The notes under the pieces: generated by a model
Told to the model about the DNA's origin: nothing
The model's input: only the letters and a program-made list of their open reading frames with translations
Databases searched by the model: none
Position numbers and translations under genes: made by a program
Source of the DNA: Pseudomonadota bacterium
GTDB taxonomy: Bacteria; Pseudomonadota; Gammaproteobacteria; Burkholderiales; Burkholderiaceae_C
Assembly: GCA_018241325.1 (NCBI GenBank)
Contig: JAFEEB010000027.1
Span: forward strand, 1 to 55,773
Length of the DNA stretch: 55,773 nucleotides
Direction of reading: 5' to 3'
In this document: positions 36,192 to 45,485 of the stretch, one piece after another
Layout: each line of letters opens with the position of its first letter
How positions within the stretch are numbered: position 1 is the stretch's first letter

Positions 36192-37110
36192 CGACCGCGG
36201 CCTGCCCCTGCGCCTCGTCCTGCCGGAAGGTCTGGGCGAACTCGTCCAGGTGTTGCAGCAGCGCGCGCAGCGCGGCGCTGTTGTGGCGCCGCTGCATGTA
36301 GGCCACGTGCAACCACACGTCGGTGGGCGAGAAGGCCTCCAGCGCGGTCTCCAGCTCGCCGCGCTCGATGTGGGCGGCCAGCGCGCGCCGCGCGCCCCAG
36401 ACCACGCCCAGGCCCTGCGCGGCCAGCGTGGCCAGCGGCGCCACGTTGGTGGTGACGAAGCGCGGTTGCAGCGCCAGCTCCAGCGGCTTGCCGCGCACGC
36501 TGAACTGCCAGTGCGGCGCACGGTCGGGCAGGCTGTGGGCCAATTGCACGTGCTGGCGCAATTCGTCGGGGTGGCTGGGCTTGCCGTGCTCGCGCCAGTA
36601 CGCGGGCGTCGCCGCCGCCACGAAGTCGATGGGCAGCAGGCGCCGCACGATCAGGTTGGCGTCGCGGATGGGCCCCACGCGAAAGGCCAGATCGACGCCT
36701 TCCTCGGCCAGGCTCAATTCGCGGTCGGTCACGTGCAATTGCAGCGCCACCTCGGGGTATTGCTGCATGAAGCGCCCCAGCATCGCCGGCAGGTCGGTCT
36801 GCATCAGCGCGTGCGGCGCCGTCAATTGCAGGCGCCCGCTGGGACGGGTGGCGCGCTCATGCAAAGCGGCCTGCGTCAGGTCGATCAGCTCCATCATCGG
36901 CCCGCTGCGCTCGTACAGCAACTGGCCGGCGTCGGTGAGCGAGACCTTGCGCGTGGTGCGGTTGAACAGGCGCACGCCGAAGCGCGCCTCCAGCTGCACC
37001 ACGGCCTTGCTGACGCTGGGCGGCGACACGCCCTGCGCCCGCGCGGCGGCCGAGAAGCTGCCCAGGCGCGCCACTTCGCGAAAGATTTGAATGAGATCGA
37101 GCGAGTCCAT
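36097..37110 (-). CDS. LysR family transcriptional regulator
   Basis: 337 residues. Winged helix-turn-helix MDSLDLIQIFREVARLGSFS…SKAVVQLEARFGVRLFNRTT and an effector domain (ELSLAEEGVDLAFRVGPIRD, VVWGARRALAAHIERGEL). The C-terminus is a Pro/Ala/Arg-rich tail of about 40 residues, beyond the usual ~300, and its codons overlap the 3' end of the hydrolase on the other strand. The tail probably arose by loss of an earlier stop codon. An operator-like palindrome lies 12 bp before the start. Confidence 0.9.
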   Translation of the reverse strand: MDSLDLIQIFREVARLGSFSAAARAQGVSPPSVSKAVVQLEARFGVRLFNRTTRKVSLTDAGQLLYERSGPMMELIDLTQAALHERATRPSGRLQLTAPHALMQTDLPAMLGRFMQQYPEVALQLHVTDRELSLAEEGVDLAFRVGPIRDANLIVRRLLPIDFVAAATPAYWREHGKPSHPDELRQHVQLAHSLPDRAPHWQFSVRGKPLELALQPRFVTTNVAPLATLAAQGLGVVWGARRALAAHIERGELETALEAFSPTDVWLHVAYMQRRHNSAALRALLQHLDEFAQTFRQDEAQGQAAVVSAPDAARKTPKSARAPAPPPARSRPRAGRS

Positions 37111-37121
37111 GGGCGGCGATT

Positions 37122-37138
37122 ATTTCCGATATGGAAAT
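37122..37138. promoter_or_regulatory. Palindrome just before the LysR start, probable operator
   Basis: ATTTCC–GATAT–GGAAAT, a 6-bp inverted repeat with 5-bp spacer, 11 bp upstream of the LysR start codon. In many Burkholderiales this LysR subgroup binds TTTCCATATnGGAAA-like sites. Autoregulation is inferred. Confidence 0.5.
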
Positions 37139-37276
37139 TGTGAAGTGAGCCGATCGGGCTTTTTCAAACCAGCTTGCCGTCGCAAACTACAGGGCATCGA
37201 AGGACGGAACCCTCGCGCTTCGACAGCGATGCCGGCATCGAGCCGACAGCCATTCAACCGAAACAAGGAAAGCATC

Positions 37277-37573
37277 ATGAAAACCGTTCAAACCACCCTC
37301 GTCGCCGCCGCCCTGCTGCTGTCGGGCACCGCCTTTGCCGCGCAACCCGCCGCCGGCGAAGCGCCCTTCTTCAGCGCCCCGGTCGCCAGCACCAGCAGCG
37401 TGCAACGCCAGGAGGTGATGGCCGATGCCGCTCGCCACATGCCCGCCGCCGGCGAGATGAGCACGCAAGCCGCGCCGGCCGCCGCCAGCACCGTGACGCG
37501 CGCCCAGGTGCGCGAAGCCACCCGCGACGCGATCGCCCACGGCTACCGCCCGGCCACCGGCGAATCCGCCTGA
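37277..37573 (+). CDS. Small secreted protein, DUF4148-like
   Basis: 98 residues. Signal peptide cleaved after MKTVQTTLVAAALLLSGTAF-A, then an Ala/Thr/Ser-rich mature part with TRAQVREATRDAIAHGYRPA near the end, the motif (T-R-x-Q/E-V-x-x-x, then GY) seen in DUF4148 proteins of Burkholderiales. A short ‘PAAGE’ motif recurs three to four times (QPAAGE, MPAAGE, RPATGE). Function unknown. A GGAAAG site precedes the ATG. Confidence 0.75.
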   Translation: MKTVQTTLVAAALLLSGTAFAAQPAAGEAPFFSAPVASTSSVQRQEVMADAARHMPAAGEMSTQAAPAAASTVTRAQVREATRDAIAHGYRPATGESA

Positions 37574-37643
37574 CGCACGCGCCGGCCGCGTGCCGGTGAA
37601 TGCCCCACGCCCCGCCCGGGCCACCGGTCGGGGCGTTGTTGCG

Positions 37644-38750
37644 TCAGGAATCGGGCCCGTCCTCGCGCGCGTGGCTGAGATAGCGCCGGCGCCAGAACAG
37701 CAGCAGGATACCCACGGCCACCACCCCCAGCAGCGCCAGCGCCACCCACATGCCGGTGCCGCTGTGAATCAGCGGCAGCTGGTCGAAGTTCATGCCGAAA
37801 AAACCCGTGAACAGGTTCAGCGGCAGGAACACCGCCGTGATGGCCGTGAGCGTGCGCATGATGTCGTTGGTGCGCTGGCCCTGCGCGTTGAAGTGGATCT
37901 GCACCGCCGTCTCGGCCGACTGCTCCAGGCGCCGGGCATGGTGCAGCACGCGGTCGATGTGCTCCATCACGTCGCGCGCGCGTGCCACCAGCGCGTCGCG
38001 CCGGCGCACGGCCTGATCGACGTCGGCGGCCCAGTCCGACAGCGGCTGCTCGCGCAAGGTGTCCAGCCATTCCTGCATGGCGTCCTGCTGCTCCTCGCAC
38101 AGCTCCTGCAACCAGTGCAGTTGCTGGCGCGCATGCATCAGCAGGGGCCAGGTGTCGGACTTGGGGTTGGGGCGCAGCAGCACGTGTTGCGCGTCCTCCA
38201 GGCGGCGCGTGAGGTCCTTGCGCAACTCCAGGTAGCTGTCCACCATGGTGTTGATCAGCTGCAGCGCCAGCTCGGCCGGGCCTTGCGGCAGGCGCGAGCG
38301 CGTGGCCGTGGCGTCCACGCTCAGGCGCGCATCGGTGGCCAGGCGCTCGATGAAACCCAGCGCCACCGGGCAGCCCGGCGGATGCACGCTGATCAAGAAG
38401 CGGCCGAACACCGCGAAGCCGACCGCGCGCGAGTCGATACGGCCGTCGGCGGCGTCCTGCGCGGCCACCGCGCTCGCCTCCTGCGCGGTCGCCAGCCGGC
38501 GAAAGATCACGCGGTCATAGACGGATGTGGCGTCGAAGTTCGAGGGATGGGCCTCGTTGGCCAGATCGCGCGCGTGCACGTCCAGCAGGGCCGCGCCGCC
38601 CAGGCGCTGCGCGGCGGCCTGCTGCTCGGCCAGCGTGGCGGCAAACTCGGCGCGCTCCAGGTAAATCCAGACAAAGCCGTCGTGGGGCGCGTGGCGCGGC
38701 AGCTCGTCCAGAAAGCGCAGGCTGCCGGCGGTGAATTCGACGATCGACAC
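37644..38750 (-). CDS. CorA/ZntB family divalent cation transporter
   Basis: 368 residues. A cytoplasmic domain with long helices precedes two C-terminal membrane helices; the first is preceded by TAVFLPLNLFTGFFGMNFDQ, holding the GMN selectivity motif. The helix-rich middle (QLINTMVDSYLELRKDLTRR) is ZntB-like rather than CorA-like, so zinc export or Mg uptake are both possible. It begins 61 bp before the hemB stop on the same strand, and the gap is an R4 repeat. Confidence 0.9.
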   Translation of the reverse strand: MSIVEFTAGSLRFLDELPRHAPHDGFVWIYLERAEFAATLAEQQAAAQRLGGAALLDVHARDLANEAHPSNFDATSVYDRVIFRRLATAQEASAVAAQDAADGRIDSRAVGFAVFGRFLISVHPPGCPVALGFIERLATDARLSVDATATRSRLPQGPAELALQLINTMVDSYLELRKDLTRRLEDAQHVLLRPNPKSDTWPLLMHARQQLHWLQELCEEQQDAMQEWLDTLREQPLSDWAADVDQAVRRRDALVARARDVMEHIDRVLHHARRLEQSAETAVQIHFNAQGQRTNDIMRTLTAITAVFLPLNLFTGFFGMNFDQLPLIHSGTGMWVALALLGVVAVGILLLFWRRRYLSHAREDGPDS

Positions 38751-38764
38751 GTGGGGCTCGGATT

Positions 38765-39891
<1,127 letters not shown>

Positions 39892-39903
39892 TCAGGGACT
39901 TTG

Positions 39904-39932
39904 TTGAGAATCATGCACACTTTTGGTATATT
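39904..39932 (+). promoter_or_regulatory. Sigma-70 promoter of the small RNA / hemJ leader
   Basis: TTGAGA (39904–39909) and TATATT (39927–39932) with an exact 17-bp spacer. It is one of the best promoter matches in this GC-rich window, and its first transcribed base would be near 39939. Confidence 0.75.
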
Positions 39933-39938
39933 TAACCC

Positions 39939-40039
39939 GGGCGACTTGTCGCTCCCCGCTTTTCCTCCCTGAGCGGGAGCCTCGACGTGTGACAGCAGAC
40001 AGGCTTTTCGACCCCAGCCGTTCGCGGCTGGGGTTTTTT
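39939..40039 (+). ncRNA. Probable small RNA with CCUCCC hairpin loop and strong terminator
   Basis: About 101 nt between the promoter and a terminator. Three hairpins: GCGA-CUUG-UCGC (39941–39952, a stable tetraloop); CUCCCCGC paired with GCGGGAG (39952–39979) exposing a 13-nt loop UUUUCCUCCCUGA; and the terminator. The loop is complementary to Shine–Dalgarno sequences (AGGGAGG). CCUCC-loop small RNAs of the cuckoo/CcsR kind are known in Proteobacteria, and Betaproteobacteria have other abundant small RNAs of similar build; I cannot say to which family this belongs. There is no open frame with a ribosome site. It could also be a 5' leader of hemJ, 25 nt downstream. Confidence 0.65.
40012..40039 (+). 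terminator. Intrinsic terminator of the small RNA
   Basis: A perfect 9-bp stem CCCCAGCCG / CGGCTGGGG with a TTCG tetraloop followed by six T, only 25 nt before the hemJ start. Confidence 0.9.
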
Positions 40040-40064
40040 CGTTTCCACCGCCTACACTCGCGCC

Positions 40065-40493
40065 ATGTTGTGGATCAAAGCGCTGCACATCGTATTTGTC
40101 GTCAGCTGGTTCGCGGGCCTGTTCTACCTGCCGCGCATCTTCGTCAACCTGGCCATGGTGGCGCCCGGCTCCATCGCCGAACGCGCACGCCTGGTGCTGA
40201 TGGCACGCAAGTTGTATCGTTTCATGACCTTGCTGGCGGTGCCCGCGCTCGCCTTCGGCCTGGTGCTGTGGCTGGGCTACGGCATCGGCCGCGGGCCGGG
40301 CAATGGCTGGCTGCACGCCAAGCTGGCGGTGGTGCTGGCGCTGCTGGCCTACCACGCGGCCTGCGGGCGCATGCTGGCGCGCTTTGAACGCGGTGAGCCG
40401 GCGCGCGGCCACGTGTGGTTTCGCTGGTTCAACGAGTTGCCGGTGCTGGGCTTGCTGGCGGCGGTGATCCTGGTGACGGTCAAGCCTTTTTGA
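40065..40493 (+). CDS. hemJ: Protoporphyrinogen IX oxidase HemJ (UPF0093)
   Basis: 142 residues, the family length. It opens MLWIKALHIVFVVSWFAGLF, then YLPRIFVNLAMV, both diagnostic of HemJ, with the conserved histidine in KALH and a conserved Lys in GWLHAKLAVV. Four membrane helices. HemJ oxidises protoporphyrinogen IX to protoporphyrin IX, the penultimate haem step, and lies divergent to hemB. No good ribosome site is visible before ATG 40065, and a terminator ends 25 nt upstream. Confidence 0.9.
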   Translation: MLWIKALHIVFVVSWFAGLFYLPRIFVNLAMVAPGSIAERARLVLMARKLYRFMTLLAVPALAFGLVLWLGYGIGRGPGNGWLHAKLAVVLALLAYHAACGRMLARFERGEPARGHVWFRWFNELPVLGLLAAVILVTVKPF

Positions 40494-40519
40494 AAGCGCC
40501 CATTTCCCGAGCAGCTCCC

Positions 40520-41638
40520 ATGGAGCGACCCACCCATTCCACGGCCGGGCCGCTGGCCCTGCTGTACGCCGCGCTGATCGTCTACGCGAGCCTGTTTCCG
40601 TTCACCGGCTGGCGCGATCAGGGCATCGTGCCCTGGGCCTATCTGCGCGCGCCCTGGCCCAGGTACTGGACGGGGTTCGACCTGGCCGTCAACGTGGCCG
40701 GATACGTGCCCATGGGCTTGTTGCTGGCGCTGGCGCTGCTGCGCACGCGGCGCGCCGGCGTGGCGGTGCTGCTGGCCGCAGGCGCTGCCACGGCGCTGTC
40801 GTTTTCCATGGAGTGCCTGCAGTCGTACCTGCCCATGCGCGTGGCCTCCAACGTGGACTTCGCGTTCAACACCGCCGGCGGCTGGCTGGGCGCGCTGCTG
40901 GCCTGGGCGCTGGCGCGGCTGGGCGCCATCGGGCGCTGGGAGCAGGTGCGCACGCGCTGGTTCGGCCGCCAGGCGCGCGGGGCGCTGGTGCTGCTGGCGC
41001 TGTGGCCCGTGGGCCTGCTGTTTCCCATGCCGGTGGCCTATGGCATGGGCCAGGTCTACGAGCGCGCCGAAGAGGCCCTGGCCGAATGGCTGATGGACAC
41101 GCCGTTTCTGGACTGGCTGCCGGTGCGCGACATCGAGCTGCAGCCCATGCTGCCCTGGGCGGCGGCGGCCAGCGTGGCGCTGGGCGCGCTGGCGCCGTGC
41201 GTGCTGGGCTACACCCTGGTGGCGCCGCGCGCGCGCCGGGCGCTGTTTGCGCTGGCCGCACTGGTGGTGGGGCTGGCCGTATCGGCGCTGTCGGCGGCGC
41301 TGTCCTACGGGCCGGCCAACGCCTGGGCCTGGGTCACGCCGGCGGTGCAGCAGGGCCTGCCGCTGGCGACCGTGGGCGCCGCCGCCCTGCTGCCGCTGCC
41401 GCCGCGCGCCTGCGCCGCCGCGCTGGCGGTGATCCTGCTGGCGCAGCTCGGACTGCTCAACAGCGCGACGCCGGACGTGTACTTTGCCAGCACGCTGCAA
41501 AAATGGGAGCAGGGACAGTTCATCCACTTCTACGGCCTGTCGCAATGGGTGGGCTGGCTGTGGCCGTTCGCGGTGCTGGTGTGGCTGCCCGCGCGCCTGT
41601 TCGATCGCAACCCCATGCCAGCTCCGCCGGCGCCCTGA
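40520..41638 (+). CDS. VanZ family membrane protein
   Basis: 372 residues with about nine membrane helices. The first ~110 residues carry the VanZ pattern LFPFTGWRD…FDLAVNVAGYVPMGLLLAL… then FSMECLQSYLPMRVASNVDF with AFNTAGGWLGALL. The C-terminal two-thirds are further hydrophobic helices. VanZ-like proteins have no settled function outside Enterococcus. It follows hemJ by 26 nt on the same strand. Confidence 0.85.
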   Translation: MERPTHSTAGPLALLYAALIVYASLFPFTGWRDQGIVPWAYLRAPWPRYWTGFDLAVNVAGYVPMGLLLALALLRTRRAGVAVLLAAGAATALSFSMECLQSYLPMRVASNVDFAFNTAGGWLGALLAWALARLGAIGRWEQVRTRWFGRQARGALVLLALWPVGLLFPMPVAYGMGQVYERAEEALAEWLMDTPFLDWLPVRDIELQPMLPWAAAASVALGALAPCVLGYTLVAPRARRALFALAALVVGLAVSALSAALSYGPANAWAWVTPAVQQGLPLATVGAAALLPLPPRACAAALAVILLAQLGLLNSATPDVYFASTLQKWEQGQFIHFYGLSQWVGWLWPFAVLVWLPARLFDRNPMPAPPAP

Positions 41639-41943
41639 AATCGCACGCCCGCCGTGTCGGTCGGACACGCATGCGCCGCGTCGGCGCAAGACCACAGCGT
41701 TTGGCGGTGTTGACCGACGTCGCAAGCCCGAAGCAGGGTCGAGACTCGAATCGACACAGACCTCCTGAGACCCGACATGAAAGCGGCCGACGAATTTTTT
41801 ATGCGCGGCGATCTGGCCCCGATGTGACCGTACCGCGGGGCACTCCATCGCAAGACCCACGTCCCGAAGCGCAGGTCGGCGCGATGGCCCACGAATCATT
41901 CATGGCGGAATTTTCCAAACCGACAGCGAAAGGACCCGCACCC
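41639..41943. other. 305-bp gap without recognisable gene
   Basis: No convincing gene on either strand. A small imperfect hairpin (GTGTC…GACAC, near 41655) is present. The segment is less GC-rich than its surroundings towards its end, as if it held the promoter of the gene at 41944. An alternative start of that gene (ATG 41884) falls within it. Confidence 0.5.
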
Positions 41944-42378
41944 ATGGGACACGACTTCACCGATGACGCTTTGTATGGCCCTGGCGGCGTGTTTTATCCG
42001 CGCGGCTACGTGTTCGCCATGTTTCTCGATGCCGCGGCCGCGCAGGTCGCGGTCACCGCGCTCGCCGCGCTGGCCGAGATCGGCTCCGTTCAACTCGTGA
42101 GCAGCGCGACCATCGTCGAGCGCATGTCCCCGCGCGCCGCCGACCGGGGCATGCCTTCGGTGGGGCGCGAAGACCAGTTCATGCGACGCTTCGTCGAATT
42201 GGCCCGCGACGGCATGGACGGCGTCTTGATCGAGGTGGGCCATGCCGCGCCCGAGGCCATCGCCCAAGTCCTGGAGGCCAACAATGCCGCCCTGGCGTAC
42301 CACTACCGCACGCTGGTCATCGAGGAGCTGGTCGATACCAAGCCTCGCGCCGAAGCCGCAGCCGCCGGCAAGTTGTAG
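41944..42378 (+). CDS. Hypothetical protein
   Basis: 144 residues, no signal or membrane segment; not recognised. It opens MGHDFTDDALYGPGGVFYPR, includes AAAAQVAVTALAALAEIGSV and ERMSPRAADRGMPSVGREDQ, and ends in an Ala-rich tail. Alternating hydrophobic strands and helices suggest a small alpha/beta fold. ATG 41944 is 10 nt after AAAGGA; ATG 41884 would add 20 residues. Codon use is like the neighbours. Confidence 0.7.
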   Translation: MGHDFTDDALYGPGGVFYPRGYVFAMFLDAAAAQVAVTALAALAEIGSVQLVSSATIVERMSPRAADRGMPSVGREDQFMRRFVELARDGMDGVLIEVGHAAPEAIAQVLEANNAALAYHYRTLVIEELVDTKPRAEAAAAGKL

Positions 42379-42440
42379 TCCGGCGAACAGGGCACGGGCT
42401 GCACGTCACGCCGCTGCGGCGCCTGGCGCTCCCGATCCCG

Positions 42441-42845
42441 TCAGATCCAGCCCTCCGGCCCGGGGCTGGTGTGGATCGTGAACTCCGGTGTCCCGCCCAG
42501 GACAAAGGTGCCCAGCAGCAAGCTCAGCAGCGACATGAAGATGCTGGCCCAAAAGGCTGTCCAGAAGCCGTCCAGGTGAAAGCCCCGCACCAGCCGCGCC
42601 ACCAGCATCAGCACCAGCGCGTTGATCACCAGCAGGAACAGCCCGAACGTGACCAGCGTCAGCGGCAAGGTCAGCACCACCAGCAGGGGCCGCACCACCG
42701 CGTTGGCCAGCCCCAGCAGCAAGGCCGCCACCCCCAGCGCGCCGCCGCCATCAAAGCGCAGGCCCTTGAACACGTGACTGGCCACCCAAAGGCCGAACGC
42801 CGTAATGGCCCAATGCAGCAGGAAGGGAGTGAGGTTGGCGAGCAT
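42441..42845 (-). CDS. Phage holin family (YvlD-like) membrane protein
   Basis: 134 residues with four membrane helices: PFLLHWAITAFGLWVASHVF, FDGGGALGVAALLLGLANAV, LVVLTLPLTLVTFGLFLLVI and FWASIFMSLLSLLLGTFVL. It matches the DUF360/phage-holin-4 family of chromosomal membrane proteins, not a real phage holin, and no other phage gene is nearby. Start ATG 42845 fits the family; longer frames upstream are not conserved. Confidence 0.87.
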   Translation of the reverse strand: MLANLTPFLLHWAITAFGLWVASHVFKGLRFDGGGALGVAALLLGLANAVVRPLLVVLTLPLTLVTFGLFLLVINALVLMLVARLVRGFHLDGFWTAFWASIFMSLLSLLLGTFVLGGTPEFTIHTSPGPEGWI

Positions 42846-43028
42846 GATCCGAAGCGAGATGGCCGCAAGGGCGGTGACAAGGGGGCGGCGCGCGCGCCGC
42901 GTGGCGTTCGCCCGCATTGTCCACGCCAGCGCGCCGGCGTGCTGGCGACGGCGTCTCACCTTGTGCGGTGGCTCGCGGACTTTGCCGGGGCGACCCACGG
43001 CGCCGGTGGGACCGCCTAAAATCGGACC

Positions 43029-43373
43029 ATGACCACGCCCTCTGCAACGCCGTACTACGCACGACACATTTTTTTCTGCCTCAACCAGCGCACCAACGGC
43101 GAGGATTGCTGCGCCAACCACGGCGCCCAGGCCGCGTTCGACCACTGCAAGGCCCGCGTGAAGGCCGAGGGCCTGGCCGGCGTGGGCCAGGTGCGCGTGA
43201 ACAAGGCCGGCTGCCTGGACCGCTGCGCCGGCGCGCCGGTGGCGGTGGTGTACCCCGAAGGCACGTGGTATTCGTACGTGGACACGAGCGACATCGACGA
43301 GATCATCGAATCGCACCTCAAACAAGGCCGCGTGGTCGAGCGCCTGCTGCTGGCGCCGGACGTGGGCCGCTGA
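43029..43373 (+). CDS. Thioredoxin-like [2Fe-2S] ferredoxin domain protein
   Basis: 114 residues. Cysteines at C17, C27/C28, C62 and C66 (HIFFCLNQRTNGEDCC…VNKAGCLDRCAGAPVAVVYP) give the pattern of thioredoxin-fold 2Fe-2S ferredoxins. These transfer electrons or serve as hydrogenase/NADH dehydrogenase-like subunits; here it stands with an alpha/beta hydrolase and could be independent. ATG 43029. Confidence 0.88.
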   Translation: MTTPSATPYYARHIFFCLNQRTNGEDCCANHGAQAAFDHCKARVKAEGLAGVGQVRVNKAGCLDRCAGAPVAVVYPEGTWYSYVDTSDIDEIIESHLKQGRVVERLLLAPDVGR

Positions 43374-43383
43374 GCACCTCGCA

Positions 43384-43449
43384 TTTACAAGCCATTTCAA
43401 CTTGCAGCGCTGATCCCGCCGGCGCAAGCAGCTACAATTTAAATAGCTG
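43384..43449. repeat. R4 repeat before the hydrolase gene
   Basis: AAGCCATTTCAACTTGCAGC…GGCGCAAGCAGCTACAATTT and AAATAGCTGATG; the hydrolase ATG at 43450 lies in the final AGCTGATG of the repeat. Same family as at 31255 and 38765. Confidence 0.65.
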
Positions 43450-44088
43450 ATGAACGCGCTTTCCCAACCCTTGAGCCTGCACGGCCCGGCCGGCGCGCTG
43501 CAGGCGCTGCTCGACACGCCCCTGCTCGAGCCCGGCGCCCGCCTGCGGGGCACCGCGGTCATCGCCCACCCCCACCCGCAGTTCGGCGGCACCATGACCA
43601 ACAAGGTGGTGCAGACCCTGGCGCGCGCCTGCGTGCTGTGCGGCTGGCGTGCGCTGCGCTTCAATTTTCGCGGCGTGGGCGAGAGCCAGGGCACGTACGA
43701 CGAAGGCCGCGGCGAGTTGCAGGACATGCTGGCCGCCATCGAGCAGCAGGCGCCGCCCGATGCGCCCTTGCTGATCGCCGGCTTTTCGTTTGGCGCCTTC
43801 GTCGCCAGCCACGCCATCGCGGCCTTGCACGGCCAGCGCGCCATCGAGCGCGCCGTGCTGGTGGGCACGGCCTGCTCGCGCTTTGACGTGGCGCCCATTG
43901 CCGCGGAACTTCAGGCCGACACGCTGGTCATTCACGGCGAGCTGGACGACACCGTGCCGCTGGCCGCGGTGCTCGACTGGGCCCGGCCGCAGGCGCTGCC
44001 CATCACCGTGGTGCCGGGCGGCGAACATTTTTTTCACGGTCAACTGCCGCTGCTGCGCTCCCTGGTGATGCGCCATGTGCGTGCCTGA
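43450..44088 (+). CDS. Alpha/beta hydrolase, KANL3/Tex30-like
   Basis: 212 residues. Oxyanion region IAHPHPQFGGTMTNKVVQTL, nucleophile in AGFSFGAFVA, acid in HGELDDTVP and His in GGEHFFHG. This short hydrolase family (‘dienelactone-like’, IAHPHPLFGGTM) is common in Proteobacteria with no known substrate. Its start lies in an R4 repeat. Confidence 0.88.
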   Translation: MNALSQPLSLHGPAGALQALLDTPLLEPGARLRGTAVIAHPHPQFGGTMTNKVVQTLARACVLCGWRALRFNFRGVGESQGTYDEGRGELQDMLAAIEQQAPPDAPLLIAGFSFGAFVASHAIAALHGQRAIERAVLVGTACSRFDVAPIAAELQADTLVIHGELDDTVPLAAVLDWARPQALPITVVPGGEHFFHGQLPLLRSLVMRHVRA

Positions 44089-44124
44089 CCGATCTTCTGA
44101 ACCCTTGATTCTTCCCACTGCCCC

Positions 44125-45282
44125 ATGACCCGCCTGCCCCACGCCTTTGCCGCCCTCGCCCTGTGTGCCGCCGCCCTCACCGCCCACGCGCAAAGCCCGC
44201 AACCGCCCGAGGTGGCGGCCAAGGCCTATCTGGTGATGGACGTGAGCTCGGGCCAGATCCTGGCGGGCAAGGACATGGACGCGCCGGTCGAGCCCGCGTC
44301 GCTGACCAAGCTGATGAGCGCCTACGTGGTGTTCGACGCGCTGCGCGCCAAGAAGATCACCCTGACGCAAACCCTGCCCGTGAGCGAGCGCGCCTGGAAG
44401 ACGCCCGGCTCGCGCATGTACATCGACCCCAAGATGCAGGTGCCGGTGGAAGACCTGATCAAGGGCATGATCGTGCAGTCGGGCAACGACGCCACGGTGG
44501 CCCTGGCCGAGGGCGTGGGCGGCACGGTCGAGCGCTTTGTCGAGATGATGAACGACCAGGCCAAGGCGCTGGGCCTGAAGAACACCCACTACACCAACGT
44601 CGATGGCCTGCCCGATCCGGCCCACGTCAGCACCGCGCGCGACCTGGCCCTGCTCTCGGCGCGGCTGATGCAGGAATTTCCCGAAGACGCCAAGTACTAC
44701 GCCATCAAGAAATACCGCTACCCCGGCACCCCGGCCAGCAACGACACCAACCGCAACACGCTGCTGTTTCGCGACCCGACGGTGGACGGCCTGAAGACCG
44801 GCCACACCAAGGCCGCGGGCTATTGCCTGGTGGCCACCGCGGCGCGCGACTTCCCCAACCTGAAGGGCCGCCGCCTGGTGTCGGTGCTGCTGGGCGCCAC
44901 CAGCGACAGCACGCGCATCAACGAATCGCAAAAGCTGCTGAACTGGGGCTACACGGCCTACGACGACGTCAAGCTGTTCGACGCCGGCCAGCCCGTGGCC
45001 ACGCCGCGCGTCTGGAAGGGCAAGGCCAGCGAGCTCAAGCTGGGCAGCGCCACGCCCATCGTGGTGTCGGTGCCCGCGGGCACGGCCGGCCAGGTCAAGA
45101 CCGAGATCGCGCGCCCCGACCCGCTGATCGCCCCCTTCAAGAAGGGCCAGACCGTGGCCACGCTCAAGATCAAGCAGGGCGATCAAACCCTGGGCGAAGT
45201 GCCCCTGGTGGCGCTGGACGGCGTGGAGGAATCGGGCTTCTTCGGCCGCGCCTGGGACGCGATGCGGCTGTGGATTCAGTGA
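44125..45282 (+). CDS. dacA: D-alanyl-D-alanine carboxypeptidase (PBP5/6-like)
   Basis: 385 residues with a Sec signal (MTRLPHAFAALALCAAALTA). Active-site motifs S59-L-T-K62 (EPASLTKLMSAYVV), S119-G-N121 and K224-T-G226. A C-terminal beta domain and a final amphipathic helix (SGFFGRAWDAMRLWIQ) anchor it to the inner membrane surface. It trims the last D-Ala from peptidoglycan stem peptides. No clear Shine–Dalgarno sequence before ATG 44125. Confidence 0.95.
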   Translation: MTRLPHAFAALALCAAALTAHAQSPQPPEVAAKAYLVMDVSSGQILAGKDMDAPVEPASLTKLMSAYVVFDALRAKKITLTQTLPVSERAWKTPGSRMYIDPKMQVPVEDLIKGMIVQSGNDATVALAEGVGGTVERFVEMMNDQAKALGLKNTHYTNVDGLPDPAHVSTARDLALLSARLMQEFPEDAKYYAIKKYRYPGTPASNDTNRNTLLFRDPTVDGLKTGHTKAAGYCLVATAARDFPNLKGRRLVSVLLGATSDSTRINESQKLLNWGYTAYDDVKLFDAGQPVATPRVWKGKASELKLGSATPIVVSVPAGTAGQVKTEIARPDPLIAPFKKGQTVATLKIKQGDQTLGEVPLVALDGVEESGFFGRAWDAMRLWIQ

Positions 45283-45485
45283 CGGCGCGCCGGTCCCGGC
45301 GCACCCCCCTTGCCACGGCAAGGGGCGACACGCGCTGCATCGATTGGGCGCGTCTGAATGGATCGAAACTCACTTATTCATAGCTGTTTGCGCTTTCTCG
45401 GCAAGCGCTTGCGCCATTTTTTGTTTTTATCTTTGTCGCTGGCCGCACCTTGAGTCAAGCGCTGGTCGCGCACGCACCGAAGCGG

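Noticed and set aside
42441-42845. Prophage signal from the holin-like protein
   Set aside because: It belongs to the chromosomal YvlD/phage-holin-4 family; no terminase, capsid, integrase or lysin gene is near.
43432-45321. Very long open frames opposite real genes (also opposite recG, nirK, the Mce genes, norZ, comM and fadD)
   Set aside because: They mirror the coding strand of high-GC genes, give Arg/Ala/Gly/His-rich products with no domain or ribosome site, and the sense-strand genes have clear family motifs.
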